A stretch of 64,000 bases of DNA, from NCBI RefSeq assembly GCF_041153465.1, contig NZ_CP154858.1, positions 2,046,001 to 2,110,000 of the forward strand, read 5' to 3'. Under the pieces are notes generated by a model. It saw only the letters and a program-made list of their open reading frames with translations, searched no databases and was not told the DNA's origin. This DNA comes from Thermohahella caldifontis. GTDB taxonomy: Bacteria; Pseudomonadota; Gammaproteobacteria; Pseudomonadales; Oleiphilaceae. A program made the position numbers and the translations under genes. Below, in pieces: positions 16,744 through 25,831 of the stretch (within the stretch, counting starts at the first letter, position 1; each line of letters opens with the position of its first letter).

Positions 16744-17499
16744 CTACACCAGCAGCGCGACGCCGACCAGAATGGTCAGCCCCTCAAAGGCCCGCTTCAC
16801 CAGCCGGTTGCCCCGCACAATGGACAGATGGGCACCGGCATAGCCGCCGGCCAGCGCGCCCAGAATCAGCGCAGGCAGCCAGCTCCACTGCACCGGTGCC
16901 TGAAGGGCCACGGCCAGCGCGCCTGAACCGTTCCAGACCACGCCGACAATCACCAGTGTGTGGGCCACCGCCAGGCTGTAGTCCAGCCCGAACCAGAGCA
17001 CCAGCCAGAGCGTGACGAACAGCCCGGTCCCGGACGTCAGTGAGCCGTTGAGCACACCAATGGCAAACAGCCCCAGGGCACCGGCCAGCTTGTGCGCCAG
17101 CGTATCGGGCCGCTTCCGGATGGCCTGCCCGAACCCTGGCGAGGCCATGGAGTATACGCCCAATCCCAGCGTCAGTACGCCCAGTGCACGGCGCAACAGC
17201 TCTTCGGGTACGGCCAGCACCAGATTGGCGCCGAGCACCACCCCGGGCACCCCGCCGGCCAGCATCCAGCCCACCAGCCTGCCGTTCAGGCGCCCTTCAC
17301 GAAGATGACGTACACTGGCGCCAAGGCCCAGTGCCACACTGGCAATCTTGTGTGTCGCCAGTGCCGTGGCAAAACCCAGCCCCAGAAACAGCAGGACCGG
17401 CAACTGCAGCAGGCCCGCACCACCCCCCGCCAACGCAGAGAACCCATTGGCCAGCAGGGCAATCCCCAGGAGGACGAGCTGTTCGATAAGGGTTTCCAT
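16744..17499 (-). CDS. TSUP/TauE-SafE family membrane transporter
   Basis: The 251-aa very hydrophobic protein has about eight TM segments and the family features SALAGGGAGLLQLPVLLFLG and THKIASVALG near the N-terminus. A symmetric second half contains NGSLTSGTGLFVTLWLV. The family exports or imports sulfur-containing organic anions such as sulfite or sulfoacetate. The substrate cannot be inferred here because the neighbours are unrelated (pyrE, DUF4124 protein). Confidence 0.88.
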   Translation of the reverse strand: METLIEQLVLLGIALLANGFSALAGGGAGLLQLPVLLFLGLGFATALATHKIASVALGLGASVRHLREGRLNGRLVGWMLAGGVPGVVLGANLVLAVPEELLRRALGVLTLGLGVYSMASPGFGQAIRKRPDTLAHKLAGALGLFAIGVLNGSLTSGTGLFVTLWLVLWFGLDYSLAVAHTLVIVGVVWNGSGALAVALQAPVQWSWLPALILGALAGGYAGAHLSIVRGNRLVKRAFEGLTILVGVALLV

Positions 17500-17570
17500 G
17501 TATCCTGCTTTTGGTTTGCACCGGGGCGCGCTATTCTATAAAAACATAACGAAAAGGGATATGCCGGATC

Positions 17571-18254
17571 ATGAGAAGATATCGCACAAGGTACGCCCTT
17601 GCCGCCATTCCTCTGCTCGGGGCCCTGGCCTGCACACCGGCACTGGCAGCGGCCTCGTCGACGGGGCCCACGTTTTTCCGTTATCGGGATGCCAACGGCA
17701 CGCTGGTCATGGGCAGCACCATCCCGGCAGAGATTGCCAAGAAGAATGGATACGAGATTGTGGACAGCATGGGCCGGGTCATTGACACCATCCCGCCCGC
17801 GCCCTCGGAGGAAGAGCTTGAGGCCCGCAAGCTGCAGAAGCTGGAAGAGCAGCGCCGCAAGGAAGAGGCAGCGCGACAGGCCGAAGAAGATGCGAAGCTG
17901 CTGAAACTCTATGCGGTGCCCGATGACGCCATCCAGGCCCGTGAACGCAAGCTGCAGGAAATTGATACCCTGATTTCCCTCAAGGAGGGCAGCCGGCACA
18001 ATCTGCAGGTGCGCCTGTCCAACCTGGAGAAGCAGGCTGCTGATCTGGAGAAATCTGGCCGTGAGGTCCCCGAAGATATCCTGGAGCAGATGTCCTCACT
18101 GACGGAGCAGATCAACCGCCTCAGTCAGGAAATCCGTGAGCTTGAGAGGGAAAAGGTGGCCATCGCGGCCGACTTTGACCGCAAGATTGAACGGCTGAAA
18201 ATACTCATGGAGCAGCGCCGCAAGGCGCCTCAGCAGGCCGCGGGGCAATCCTGA
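17571..18254 (+). CDS. DUF4124-containing periplasmic coiled-coil protein
   Basis: The 227-aa protein has a signal peptide (ALAAIPLLGALACTPALA) followed by a DUF4124-like segment FFRYRDANGTLVMGSTIP (about residues 36-55). A long charged coiled coil (about 83-215) is rich in Glu, Lys, Arg and Gln. Export to the periplasm is likely. No enzymatic motif is seen. Such proteins are common and uncharacterised in pseudomonad-like bacteria. It converges on the Ala/Lys-rich protein gene with a shared terminator between. Confidence 0.8.
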   Translation: MRRYRTRYALAAIPLLGALACTPALAAASSTGPTFFRYRDANGTLVMGSTIPAEIAKKNGYEIVDSMGRVIDTIPPAPSEEELEARKLQKLEEQRRKEEAARQAEEDAKLLKLYAVPDDAIQARERKLQEIDTLISLKEGSRHNLQVRLSNLEKQAADLEKSGREVPEDILEQMSSLTEQINRLSQEIRELEREKVAIAADFDRKIERLKILMEQRRKAPQQAAGQS

Positions 18255-18332
18255 ATACTTGCCTGGCTGCCGCAGCGCTGGCCACCATGAAGCGACCCGG
18301 GGCTGCCGGAAGATGTCCGAACCCCAAAAGAA

Positions 18333-18358
18333 AAGACCCCGCATCACTGCGGGGCCTT
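18333..18358. terminator. Bidirectional terminator between convergent genes
   Basis: AAGACCCCGC (18333-18342) pairs with GCGGGGCCTT (18349-18358) around ATCACT, with one mismatch. On the minus strand it continues TCTTTTCTTTT; on the plus strand CTTG follows. It separates the DUF4124 gene from the Ala/Lys-rich gene. Confidence 0.8.
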
Positions 18359-18383
18359 CTTGTCAGCATTCGTCAGGAATGCT

Positions 18384-18779
18384 TCAGGCAGTGGCTTCTT
18401 CCTTCTTGGCCGCCGCCTTGCTTTCTGCCTTGGCTGCTGACTTGGCTTCCGCCTTTTCAGCCGGCTTGGCTTCGGCCTTCTCGGCCGGTGCCTGTGCGCT
18501 TTCCTTGGCAGTCTCTTCCGGCTCAACCTTGGCGATCAGTTCGGATGCCAGTTCGTTGACCTTCTTGTTCCATTCGCGCAGGGAGGCATACAGGGTGTCG
18601 ATCGCCTGATCATGCATCTCGCGCAGAGACTTCACAGACAGGGTCTTGGCTTCTTCTTCCAGCTTCTCGGCCAGCTCGAAAGGCTTGGCCGCCAGCGCAC
18701 GATGCTGCTCTTCGACTGCAGCCAGTGCCTTTTCAAAAGATTCCTGAACCTGTTCCTGAATTGACTTGAGTTTGCCCAT
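18384..18779 (-). CDS. Small helical protein with Ala/Lys/Glu-rich tail (phasin- or AlgP-like)
   Basis: The 131-aa product starts MGKLKSIQEQVQESFEKA after a good ribosome-binding site; the longer in-frame ATG at 19067 has no comparable support. Residues 1-85 are helical and charged, resembling phasin-like proteins. The tail (about 86-131) consists of low-complexity AEKAEAKPAEKAEAK/AAKAESK repeats like those of histone H1-like or AlgP/PhaF proteins. A nucleoid- or granule-associated role is possible but unproven. Confidence 0.75.
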   Translation of the reverse strand: MGKLKSIQEQVQESFEKALAAVEEQHRALAAKPFELAEKLEEEAKTLSVKSLREMHDQAIDTLYASLREWNKKVNELASELIAKVEPEETAKESAQAPAEKAEAKPAEKAEAKSAAKAESKAAAKKEEATA

Positions 18780-19031
18780 TTCCGTTCTCCTTCCGGTATA
18801 TTCTGATTTGTCGGGGGATGACTCAAACAGGTGCCGGTACAACATTGTGGCATCCCCTCTTGAGTTCACCGTTACCTTACGCCTGCGAATTAGAATATTC
18901 ATACTAAGCGGTGGTTTTTTTACATCACCCGCATGACAGGCATGTGACCGTCTGCGGCAATCCCCTGTTCCCCACACCTGCCCGCGCCTGTATAATTGAC
19001 CGTTTAGGTAAACTATTGAAAAGGTATCCTC

Positions 19032-20380
19032 ATGAAAGGGCCGGAATTGCTGTCCCCGCGGGCACACTCAAACACATGCGCTACGCCTTTGCCTACGGTG
19101 CCGACGCCGTTTACGCCGGGCAGCCGCGCTACAGCCTGCGCGTGCGCGAGAACGAGTTCGATGCCAAAACACTCGCTGCCGGCATTGAAGAGGCTCACGG
19201 CCAGGGCAAGCAGTTTTACGTGGCTGCCAACATTGCGCCGCACAACAGCAAGGTCAAAACCTTTCTGCGCGATATCGAGCCGGTCATCGAGATGGGGCCG
19301 GATGCCCTCATCATGTCCGATCCGGGCCTGATCATGATGGTGCGTGACCGCTGGCCGGATCAGACCATCCACCTGTCCGTACAGGCCAACGTGGTCAACT
19401 GGGCGGCAGTGGAGTTCTGGCGTCGCCAGGGCGTGACGCGCATCATCCTGAGCCGCGAGCTGTCCCTGGAGGAGATCGGGGAAATCCGCGAACAATGCCC
19501 CGACATGGAGCTTGAGGTATTCGTTCACGGGGCGCTGTGCATCGCCTATTCGGGTCGCTGCCTGCTTTCCGGTTACATGAACCACCGGGACCCCAACCAA
19601 GGTACCTGCACCAATGCCTGTCGCTGGAAATACCAGGCCCATGAGGCGGTCGAGGACGAAGCGGGCAATGTGATCGCTGCCAGTGCGGCCCGGGAGTGGT
19701 CACCGGAAGCCGCCACCGAGACACCGACTCTCGGGGAGGGAGAAACCTCTTCCAGAATCTTCCTGCTGCAGGAGGGCAATGACCCCTCCCGTCTGATGCC
19801 GGCCTACGAGGACGAGCACGGCACCTATATCATGAACTCCAAGGATCTGCGTGCCATTCACCATGTGCCTCGCCTGACGGAGATGGGCGTGCATTCACTG
19901 AAAATCGAAGGCCGCACCAAGTCCTTCTACTACGTGGCACGCACGGCACAGGCCTACCGCAAGGCCATTGATGACGCAGTCGCCGGTCGCCCCTTCGACA
20001 TGCGCCTGATGGACGATCTGGAAAAGCTGGCACACCGGGGCTACACGGAAGGTTTCTATCGCCGTCATGTGCATGACGAGTACCAGAACTACGAAAAGGG
20101 TCATTCCACCGCCGGCCGGCAGCAGTTTGTGGGGGAAGCCATCGAATACGATGCGGACGCCCATGCACTGATCGTGGACGTCAAGAACCGCTTTGCCAAG
20201 GGGGACGCCATCGAGCTGATGACACCCGCCGGCAACCGGGAATTCAGGCTGAGTCATCTTGAGAACCTCAAGGGCCAGTCCATCGACGTGGCGCCGGGGT
20301 CCGGTCATACCGTCAAGGTTTTTCTGCCCGAGGATGCGCCAAGGTCAGCAAATTTTACGCTTCTGATGCGCAATTTCTGA
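19032..20380 (+). CDS. trhP: U32 peptidase-family tRNA hydroxylation protein TrhP (YegQ), frameshifted near start
   Basis: YegQ/TrhP takes part in forming 5-hydroxyuridine at the tRNA wobble position. The frame from ATG 19032 reads MKGPELLSP and then leaves the family frame. The conserved continuation AGTLKHMRYAFAYGADAVYA lies one frame over. One missing G/C within 19054-19063 explains this, and restoring it gives 449 aa, close to the E. coli length. The rest is intact, including HGALCIAYSGRCLLSGY and GTCTNACRW cysteine motifs. The alternative open frame starting at 18911 would give a non-homologous N-terminus. This is likely a sequencing error or a true frameshift. Confidence 0.85.
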
Positions 20381-20450
20381 TCCTGACAGGGCGTCAAAAA
20401 GGCCAACGGATGGCCTTACACATTGTTTCACATTCTTACTTTCACACGGG

Positions 20451-20478
20451 TTTACAATTGCCCGGCCGCCCGTATACT
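20451..20478 (+). promoter_or_regulatory. Sigma-70-like promoter of the FN3 lipoprotein gene
   Basis: TTTACA (20451-20456) and TATACT (20473-20478) are separated by 16 bp, about 95 bp before the lipoprotein start. Both hexamers are close to consensus. Not tested by any score. Confidence 0.5.
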
Positions 20479-20572
20479 AAGTCCCGCTGATTATAGAATG
20501 AACACGCCTTAGACGTTACCGGAACAAGGCGTACCAGCGTACACATTTTCTCACCGCCTGAGACAGAGACCG

Positions 20573-21013
20573 ATGACGTTGACTGACGCCTTCAAACGGT
20601 CGTGCCTTGCCCTGCTGCTGGCAAGCATGACGCTGCTCGCCGGCTGCTCGTCGTCCGGGGCCGGCGGGCCGGAAATTCAAAGCACGGCAACCGGCAACAA
20701 CACCTCCACCGGTGACACCACGGAAGCTGCACGCACCACACAAAGCACCCGGCCTTCGCGACTGGTGTGGGAAATTCCCTTTACCCGTGTGGATGGCTCG
20801 CCTCTGGAGCTGAGCGAGGTGGCCGGATATGAAGTTCGGGTGGAAGAAAACACGACCCGAACCTCTGAAATCATCTATGTGAATGATCCCACCGTCACCC
20901 AGATGCCGCTGGCGAGCCTGCCGGCGGGGCAATACACCTTCCGGGTTCGTCTGGTCGACATCAATGGTCTGCCCAGCGATTATTCCAATCCGGTGAGCGT
21001 GGCGCTCAACTGA
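20573..21013 (+). CDS. Small fibronectin-III-like lipoprotein
   Basis: The 146-aa protein has a signal peptide with lipobox (LLASMTLLAGC). A Thr/Ser-rich linker follows (TGNNTSTGDTTEAARTTQST). The C-terminal domain of about 90 residues has a fibronectin type III pattern (RLVWEIPFTR ... GYEVRVEE ... LPAGQYTFRVRLVDINGLPS). It is predicted to be anchored in the outer membrane. Function is unknown. It ends 16 bp from the convergent thrB. Confidence 0.8.
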   Translation: MTLTDAFKRSCLALLLASMTLLAGCSSSGAGGPEIQSTATGNNTSTGDTTEAARTTQSTRPSRLVWEIPFTRVDGSPLELSEVAGYEVRVEENTTRTSEIIYVNDPTVTQMPLASLPAGQYTFRVRLVDINGLPSDYSNPVSVALN

Positions 21014-21029
21014 GCGCCCGGTCTTCCGG

Positions 21030-21995
21030 TCAGCTCCCGGCCAGCCAGTCCCGCACCCGGGATACTCCCAGTCTGCAGGCCGCGCGGTAGCGCTGCGCCA
21101 TCTGTTCCGGGTCCTTCAGGGTATCACCGGCTTTGGCCTCGTGCTGGTAGCCCAGGCTGTGCAGCGAGCGCAGACGCGACAACCAGAAGCGCAGCGCCGC
21201 CAGGCGCAATACGGCAGGAAACAGATCAATATCGGCATCGGTGAACGGGCGATAGCCGGACAGCAGGGCCCGGCAGGCCGCATCGTCATAGTCATCCTTG
21301 CCGAAACACCAGTCATTGAGGGCCACGGCCACATCAAAGAGAAGCGGTGCCCGGGCGGCATGATAGAAATCGATCACCCCCGTAAGCCGGTCGCCTTCGA
21401 AGAGGGCGTTGTCCACAAAGAGATCCCCGTGGACGATGCCTTCCGGCAGTGTGGCCACGTCCTCTGCTTCCCCGGCCCAGCGTTCCACCGCCTCGCTGAC
21501 CTCTCCCCTGGCCGCTTCCGGCAGGACGGCGAGCACCTCCCGCATCCAGCGCAGGTCACGCGGGTGCGGATCACCGGGCAGCCCGGCAGTCAGCCCGTGC
21601 ATGGCGGCCATGAACGCGCCAAGGGCCCGGCGCTGGGCATCATCGGGCGTCGTCACGTGGCGCCCGGGCATGCAGGGCAACAGCAACGCCGGCTTGGCCG
21701 CCACCCGGAACACCCAGTTGCCATCCACATCCGTCAACGGCGCCGGTACCGGCAGCCCCGCATGGGCCAGACGTGTGGTGAGACGCGCGAAAAAGGGCAG
21801 CGTTTTCGGCGGCAGTGTTTCGAACAGGGTCAGCACCAGGCGACGCGTTTCGCCACCCAGTTCCACATCCAGAAAATAGTTGGTGTTTTCAATGCCGGCC
21901 GAAATGGGCGTCAGCCCGGACAGCCGGCCTTCAGGAAAGAAACGGGCCAGTACCGGCGCCAGCATGTCCGGCGCCACTTCGGTATAAACGGCCAC
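21030..21995 (-). CDS. thrB: Homoserine kinase (ChoK-like, type II ThrB)
   Basis: The 321-aa enzyme phosphorylates homoserine in threonine synthesis. It belongs to the aminoglycoside-phosphotransferase-like ThrB class used by pseudomonads, not the GHMP class. The catalytic loop GIVHGDLFVDNALFEG and metal-binding VIDFYHAARAPLLFD are clear. Translation starts at GTG (21993-21995), which matches the family N-terminus MAVYTEV. It lies 3 bp behind the DUF2782 gene in one operon. Confidence 0.94.
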   Translation of the reverse strand: MAVYTEVAPDMLAPVLARFFPEGRLSGLTPISAGIENTNYFLDVELGGETRRLVLTLFETLPPKTLPFFARLTTRLAHAGLPVPAPLTDVDGNWVFRVAAKPALLLPCMPGRHVTTPDDAQRRALGAFMAAMHGLTAGLPGDPHPRDLRWMREVLAVLPEAARGEVSEAVERWAGEAEDVATLPEGIVHGDLFVDNALFEGDRLTGVIDFYHAARAPLLFDVAVALNDWCFGKDDYDDAACRALLSGYRPFTDADIDLFPAVLRLAALRFWLSRLRSLHSLGYQHEAKAGDTLKDPEQMAQRYRAACRLGVSRVRDWLAGS

Positions 21996-21998
21996 AGC

Positions 21999-22292
21999 CT
22001 ACCACTCCAGCAATTTCCAGCTCGGGATCAGGACCCGCGGCCGGTCCGACCGGCGCAGCGATCCGTCATCCTGGGGAATGAGATAATATTCAGGACCGAT
22101 CTTTGGCACCACGCGCACCTGTACCAACTCGCCATTGATCCGGTACTCGTAGAGGGTCTTGTCCTGCTCCACCCTGATGACGATTTCACCCGCCTGATCC
22201 CCGCTGTCCGCCGGCTCCACCGCCCAGAGCGGTGTCTGGAACAGGCTCAGCAGGATCAGGGCCGCAAACGCTTTGCGTCCTTTCGACAGCAT
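21999..22292 (-). CDS. DUF2782 periplasmic protein
   Basis: The 97-aa product begins MLSKGRKAFAALILLSLFQT with a signal peptide ending near LWA. The mature part shows the DUF2782 core YEYRINGELVQVRVVPKIGP and YYLIPQDDGS. An earlier in-frame ATG at 22319 also has a ribosome-binding site (AAAGGG) and would add nine residues, so the start is uncertain. The family is consistently found between thrB and polA in pseudomonad-like genomes. Function is unknown. Confidence 0.83.
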   Translation of the reverse strand: MLSKGRKAFAALILLSLFQTPLWAVEPADSGDQAGEIVIRVEQDKTLYEYRINGELVQVRVVPKIGPEYYLIPQDDGSLRRSDRPRVLIPSWKLLEW

Positions 22293-22361
22293 TGTTACCC
22301 TAGCATACCCTTTTGACATATCGACCCTTTCAGTCTGCGTACGTTCAGGAGAACTGCACCC

Positions 22362-25112
22362 ATGTCCGGCGACACCCAAGCCCCCGATCTGATCCTGGTG
22401 GACGGCTCATCCTACCTGTTCCGGGCCTTCCATGCCCTGCCCGATCTGACCACCTCCGACGGCCGGCATACGGGTGCCATCCGCGGTGTCATCAGCATGA
22501 TCCGCAAGATGCAGAACGATTACCCCTCAAGCCGGATTATCATGGTTTTCGATGCCAAGGGCAAAACTTTCCGGCACGATCTGTATGCGGACTACAAGGC
22601 ACACCGCCCGCCCATGCCGGAAGAACTGGCCAGCCAGATCGAACCCATCCACGCCATCATCCGCGCCATGGGATTGCCGCTGGTGGTCATTGACGGCGTG
22701 GAAGCGGATGACGTCATCGGCACCCTGGCGCGCCGCGCCAGCGATCGCGGGCTGACCACGCTGATTTCAACCGGGGACAAGGACATGGCCCAGTTGGTCA
22801 CTCCCAGCGTGACCCTGCTCAACACCATGACCGGAGAGCGGCTGGACGAACCGGCGGTGGAAGCAAAGTTCGGCGTCAGACCGGATCAGATCATCGACTT
22901 TCTCGCCCTCACCGGCGACACGGCGGACAACATCCCCGGCGTGCCCAAGTGCGGCCCCAAGACGGCCGCCAAATGGCTCGGCCAGTACGGCACGCTGGAC
23001 AATCTGATCGCTCATGCGGACGAGATCAAGGGCAAGATTGGCGAGAATCTGCGGGCGGCACTGGATCAGCTGCCCCTCTCGCGCCAGCTGGCTACCATTC
23101 ATACGGATGTGGCGCTGCCCGTGGATCTGGATGACCTGCAGCCGGAGCCGCCGGATACGGAGGCACTCAAGGCACTCTTTGCGGACCTGGAGTTCAGAAG
23201 CTGGCTGCGTGAACTGGAAAACCCGCAGGATCCTGACCACTCTTCGGGTACCGCCGCCAACGATCCGGGGACCGAAGCGCCGGATACCTCCGGCCAGCTG
23301 AGCAGCGAAGGCTACCGGATTCTCACGACCGAATCCGGCCTCACAGCCCTCATTGACGAGCTGAAGGCCGCGGGTGAATGGGTGTTCGATACGGAAACCA
23401 CCAGCCTCAGCAGCATGGCGGCACGGATTGTCGGGCTGTCCTTCTGCACCCGCCCCGGCCACGCCGTATATCTTCCGCTCTGCCACGACTACCCGGGCGC
23501 GCCGGATCAACTGCCTCCGGAAACCACGCTGACGGCCCTGAAGCCCCTGTTCGAGGATGCCGGACAGCGCAAGATCGGACAGAACCTCAAGTACGATGCC
23601 CACGTGCTGGCCAACCACGGCATTACCCTGCGGGGCATCCATGATGACACCATGCTGGAATCCTATGTGCTGGATCCCGCCGGCAGCCGCCATGACATGG
23701 ACACCCTGTCCCTGAAGTACCTGCAGCACAAGACCGTCAGCTTTCAGGACATCGCCGGCAAGGGCAAGGGTCAGCTCACCTTCAATCAGGTGGATGTGGA
23801 GACCGCGGGCCATTATGCCGCAGAGGATGCGGACGTCACCCTGCGTCTGCACCAGGCGCTCGCTCCCCGTCTGGACGCGGAACCCGCCCTGAAGCGGGTT
23901 TACCGGGAAATCGAGATGCCGCTGGTGCCGGTGCTGCTGCGCATGGAGCGCAACGGTGCCCTGGTGGATGCCCGGGTGCTCCGCGAACAGAGTCAGATGC
24001 TGGCCGCACGCATGGCCGAGCTGGAAAAGAAGGCCTGGGAGCTGGCCGGAGAGCCGTTCAATCTGGGTTCCACCAAGCAGCTCCAGCAGATTTTCTACGA
24101 CAAGCTGGGGTATGAGGTGCTGAAGAAGACGCCCAAGGGACAGCCTTCCACCGCCGAGCCGGTTCTTCAGGAACTGGCGGAAAAGTACGAGCTGCCGGCC
24201 ATCATTCTCGAGCATCGCAGTCTGTCCAAGCTCAAGAGCACCTATACGGACAAGCTGCCGGAGCAGATCTGGCCGGCCACCGGACGAATCCACACGTCCT
24301 ACCATCAGGCCGTGACGGCGACCGGCCGGCTGTCGTCATCCGATCCGAACCTGCAGAACATTCCGGTACGGACGGAAGAAGGGCGACGCATCCGGCAGGC
24401 ATTCATCGCGCCGCCCGGCAAGCTGCTGATTTCCGCCGACTACTCACAGATTGAACTGCGCATCATGGCGCATCTGTCCGGCGATGAAGGGCTCATCCGT
24501 GCCTTCCGGGAAGGCCGGGATATCCACAGCGCCACTGCGGCCGAGGTGTTCGGCGTGCCCCTCGAGGACGTCACCAGCGAGCAGCGGCGGCGGGCCAAGG
24601 CCATCAACTTCGGCCTGATCTACGGCATGTCCGCCTTCGGCCTGGCACGCCAGATCAAGGTGAGCCGGGAGGAAGCCGGACACTACATCGACACCTACTT
24701 TGCCCGGTATCCGGGCGTCCGTGATTACATGGAGCGCATCCGCCAGCAGGCCAGGGACCAGGGGTACGTGGAAACCCTGTTTGGCCGGCGGCTCTATCTG
24801 CCTGACATCCACTCACGCAACCGCATGCGTCAGCAGGCGGCGGAGCGGGCGGCCATCAACGCCCCCATGCAGGGGACGGCCGCCGACATCATCAAGCGGG
24901 CCATGATTGCGGTACATCACTGGCTGGAAGCAGAGCAGGTGCCGGCCATGATGATCCTGCAGGTTCACGATGAACTCATTCTGGAGGCCGAAGCGTCGGC
25001 GGCAGAAGCGGTCGCGGAGCGGCTGAAGCAATTGATGTCGGCCGCGGCAGAGCTGGCCGTCCCCCTGCAGGTGGATGCCGGCATCGGCCACAACTGGGAC
25101 GAGGCACACTGA
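22362..25112 (+). CDS. polA: DNA polymerase I
   Basis: The 916-aa enzyme acts in repair and Okazaki-fragment processing. The 5'-3' exonuclease (about residues 6-270) has LVDGSSYLFRAFHALP, DGVEADDVIGTLA and LTGDTADNIPGVPKCG. The proofreading domain (about 315-500) keeps the catalytic Asp/Glu in WVFDTETTSL. The polymerase domain has SSDPNLQNIPVRT, ISADYSQIELRIMAHLSGD, RRRAKAINFGLIYGMSAFGL and LQVHDELI. Length and motif order are normal, and all three activities look intact. It is divergent from DUF2782-thrB. Confidence 0.98.
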   Translation: MSGDTQAPDLILVDGSSYLFRAFHALPDLTTSDGRHTGAIRGVISMIRKMQNDYPSSRIIMVFDAKGKTFRHDLYADYKAHRPPMPEELASQIEPIHAIIRAMGLPLVVIDGVEADDVIGTLARRASDRGLTTLISTGDKDMAQLVTPSVTLLNTMTGERLDEPAVEAKFGVRPDQIIDFLALTGDTADNIPGVPKCGPKTAAKWLGQYGTLDNLIAHADEIKGKIGENLRAALDQLPLSRQLATIHTDVALPVDLDDLQPEPPDTEALKALFADLEFRSWLRELENPQDPDHSSGTAANDPGTEAPDTSGQLSSEGYRILTTESGLTALIDELKAAGEWVFDTETTSLSSMAARIVGLSFCTRPGHAVYLPLCHDYPGAPDQLPPETTLTALKPLFEDAGQRKIGQNLKYDAHVLANHGITLRGIHDDTMLESYVLDPAGSRHDMDTLSLKYLQHKTVSFQDIAGKGKGQLTFNQVDVETAGHYAAEDADVTLRLHQALAPRLDAEPALKRVYREIEMPLVPVLLRMERNGALVDARVLREQSQMLAARMAELEKKAWELAGEPFNLGSTKQLQQIFYDKLGYEVLKKTPKGQPSTAEPVLQELAEKYELPAIILEHRSLSKLKSTYTDKLPEQIWPATGRIHTSYHQAVTATGRLSSSDPNLQNIPVRTEEGRRIRQAFIAPPGKLLISADYSQIELRIMAHLSGDEGLIRAFREGRDIHSATAAEVFGVPLEDVTSEQRRRAKAINFGLIYGMSAFGLARQIKVSREEAGHYIDTYFARYPGVRDYMERIRQQARDQGYVETLFGRRLYLPDIHSRNRMRQQAAERAAINAPMQGTAADIIKRAMIAVHHWLEAEQVPAMMILQVHDELILEAEASAAEAVAERLKQLMSAAAELAVPLQVDAGIGHNWDEAH

Positions 25113-25158
25113 GCTCAAGGTTTTGTGATGGCTGCCGTTAATGAGGGAGTCCCTTCCA

Positions 25159-25231
25159 TAAAAAAGGCGGGGCAACCCCGCCAAACGCGCAGCAGGACAC
25201 GGTGCCATGCACCGTGTCTCTTTCCAGTGTA
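25159..25231 (-). ncRNA. Candidate small RNA downstream of polA (minus strand)
   Basis: Read on the minus strand, there is a weak -10 (TACACT, 25231-25226). Next is a perfect 10-bp stem-loop (25196-25218), a 13-nt linker, and an intrinsic terminator (GGCGGGG/CCCCGCC, 25166-25182) ending in T6 (25165-25160). No minus-strand gene needs this terminator. The position after polA is that of Spot 42 in enterics and ErsA in pseudomonads. The RNA would be about 60-70 nt. Only structure and location support it. Confidence 0.4.
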
Positions 25232-25269
25232 GTCCGGTTTTCACCATTTTCACGTTCAGGGTTCGATTC

Positions 25270-25616
25270 ATGCTCCGCGACATCAAAAAGACCCGCACGC
25301 TTCTCAGGCAATTCAGGGCCTTCCAGTGCCTGAAAAAACGCCAGCGCCTGCGTCACCGGGACCGTCTGGATACACTGCTGATCAAGACCGACAAGCGCAT
25401 TCACAATCTGACCCGTGCGCTGGCACGCACACCGGATTCCCCCTGTCCGGAGATGCGCGGGCAACTCTGGTGCGGCTGGAAGCCCTGCGAGCTGAAATCC
25501 TGAACCTGAGTGCGGCCATCGGGCCTGCACCTCCGCGCTCCCCGAGGCGAAGACCGCGCAAAACGAAGCGAAACCGGAGCACGCCGGGACAGCCCCCGGC
25601 ACCCGCAAATCACTGA
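25270..25616 (+). CDS. Small basic hypothetical protein, frameshifted
   Basis: The frame from ATG 25270 (MLRDIKKTRTLLRQFRAFQ) is helical and very basic. It leaves its frame at a run of five C (25439-25443). Adding one C joins it to DSPLSGDARATLVRLEALRA and a Pro/Arg-rich tail (PAPPRSPRRRPRKTKRNRST) with a stop at 25616, 115 aa in total. The coherent amphipathic sequence on both sides favours one gene with a single missing base. No known family was recognised. The basic tail could bind nucleic acid (inference). Confidence 0.5.
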
Positions 25617-25699
25617 CCTCAGCCAACCGATCCCATACGAAAGCGTACCCGGGGTGTCTTCACATCCCGGCATGGCACATTCATCGCATCAGATGCCTG

Positions 25700-25725
25700 C
25701 CCGAGTGACTTTAAAGCCACTCGGG
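25700..25725. promoter_or_regulatory. 26-bp palindrome upstream of mgtE
   Basis: CCCGAGTG-A-CTTTAAAG-C-CACTCGGG is symmetric over 26 bp with one mismatched central-flank pair. It lies 106 bp before mgtE, and a T7 tract follows 18 bp later (25744-25750). It could be an operator, an attenuator stem or a terminator of the preceding small gene. None can be decided by reading. Confidence 0.4.
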
Positions 25726-25831
25726 GCGTCCCTATATTGATATTTTTTTCTGATACAAAATTCAACAATGATAGATATGATATACACTATGCTGTCAACG
25801 CGTCACCTATCCAGCCGGGAGGAAAGCCACC

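Noticed and set aside
18911..19060. Upstream N-terminal extension for trhP
   Set aside because: The extension is unlike the family, while the frame from 19032 gives the expected MKGPELLSP start, so a frameshift explains the data better.
20397..20418. Hairpin AAGGCCA/TGGCCTT after trhP as its terminator
   Set aside because: The T-run lies on the minus strand only, and no minus-strand transcript is expected to end there, so its role is unclear.
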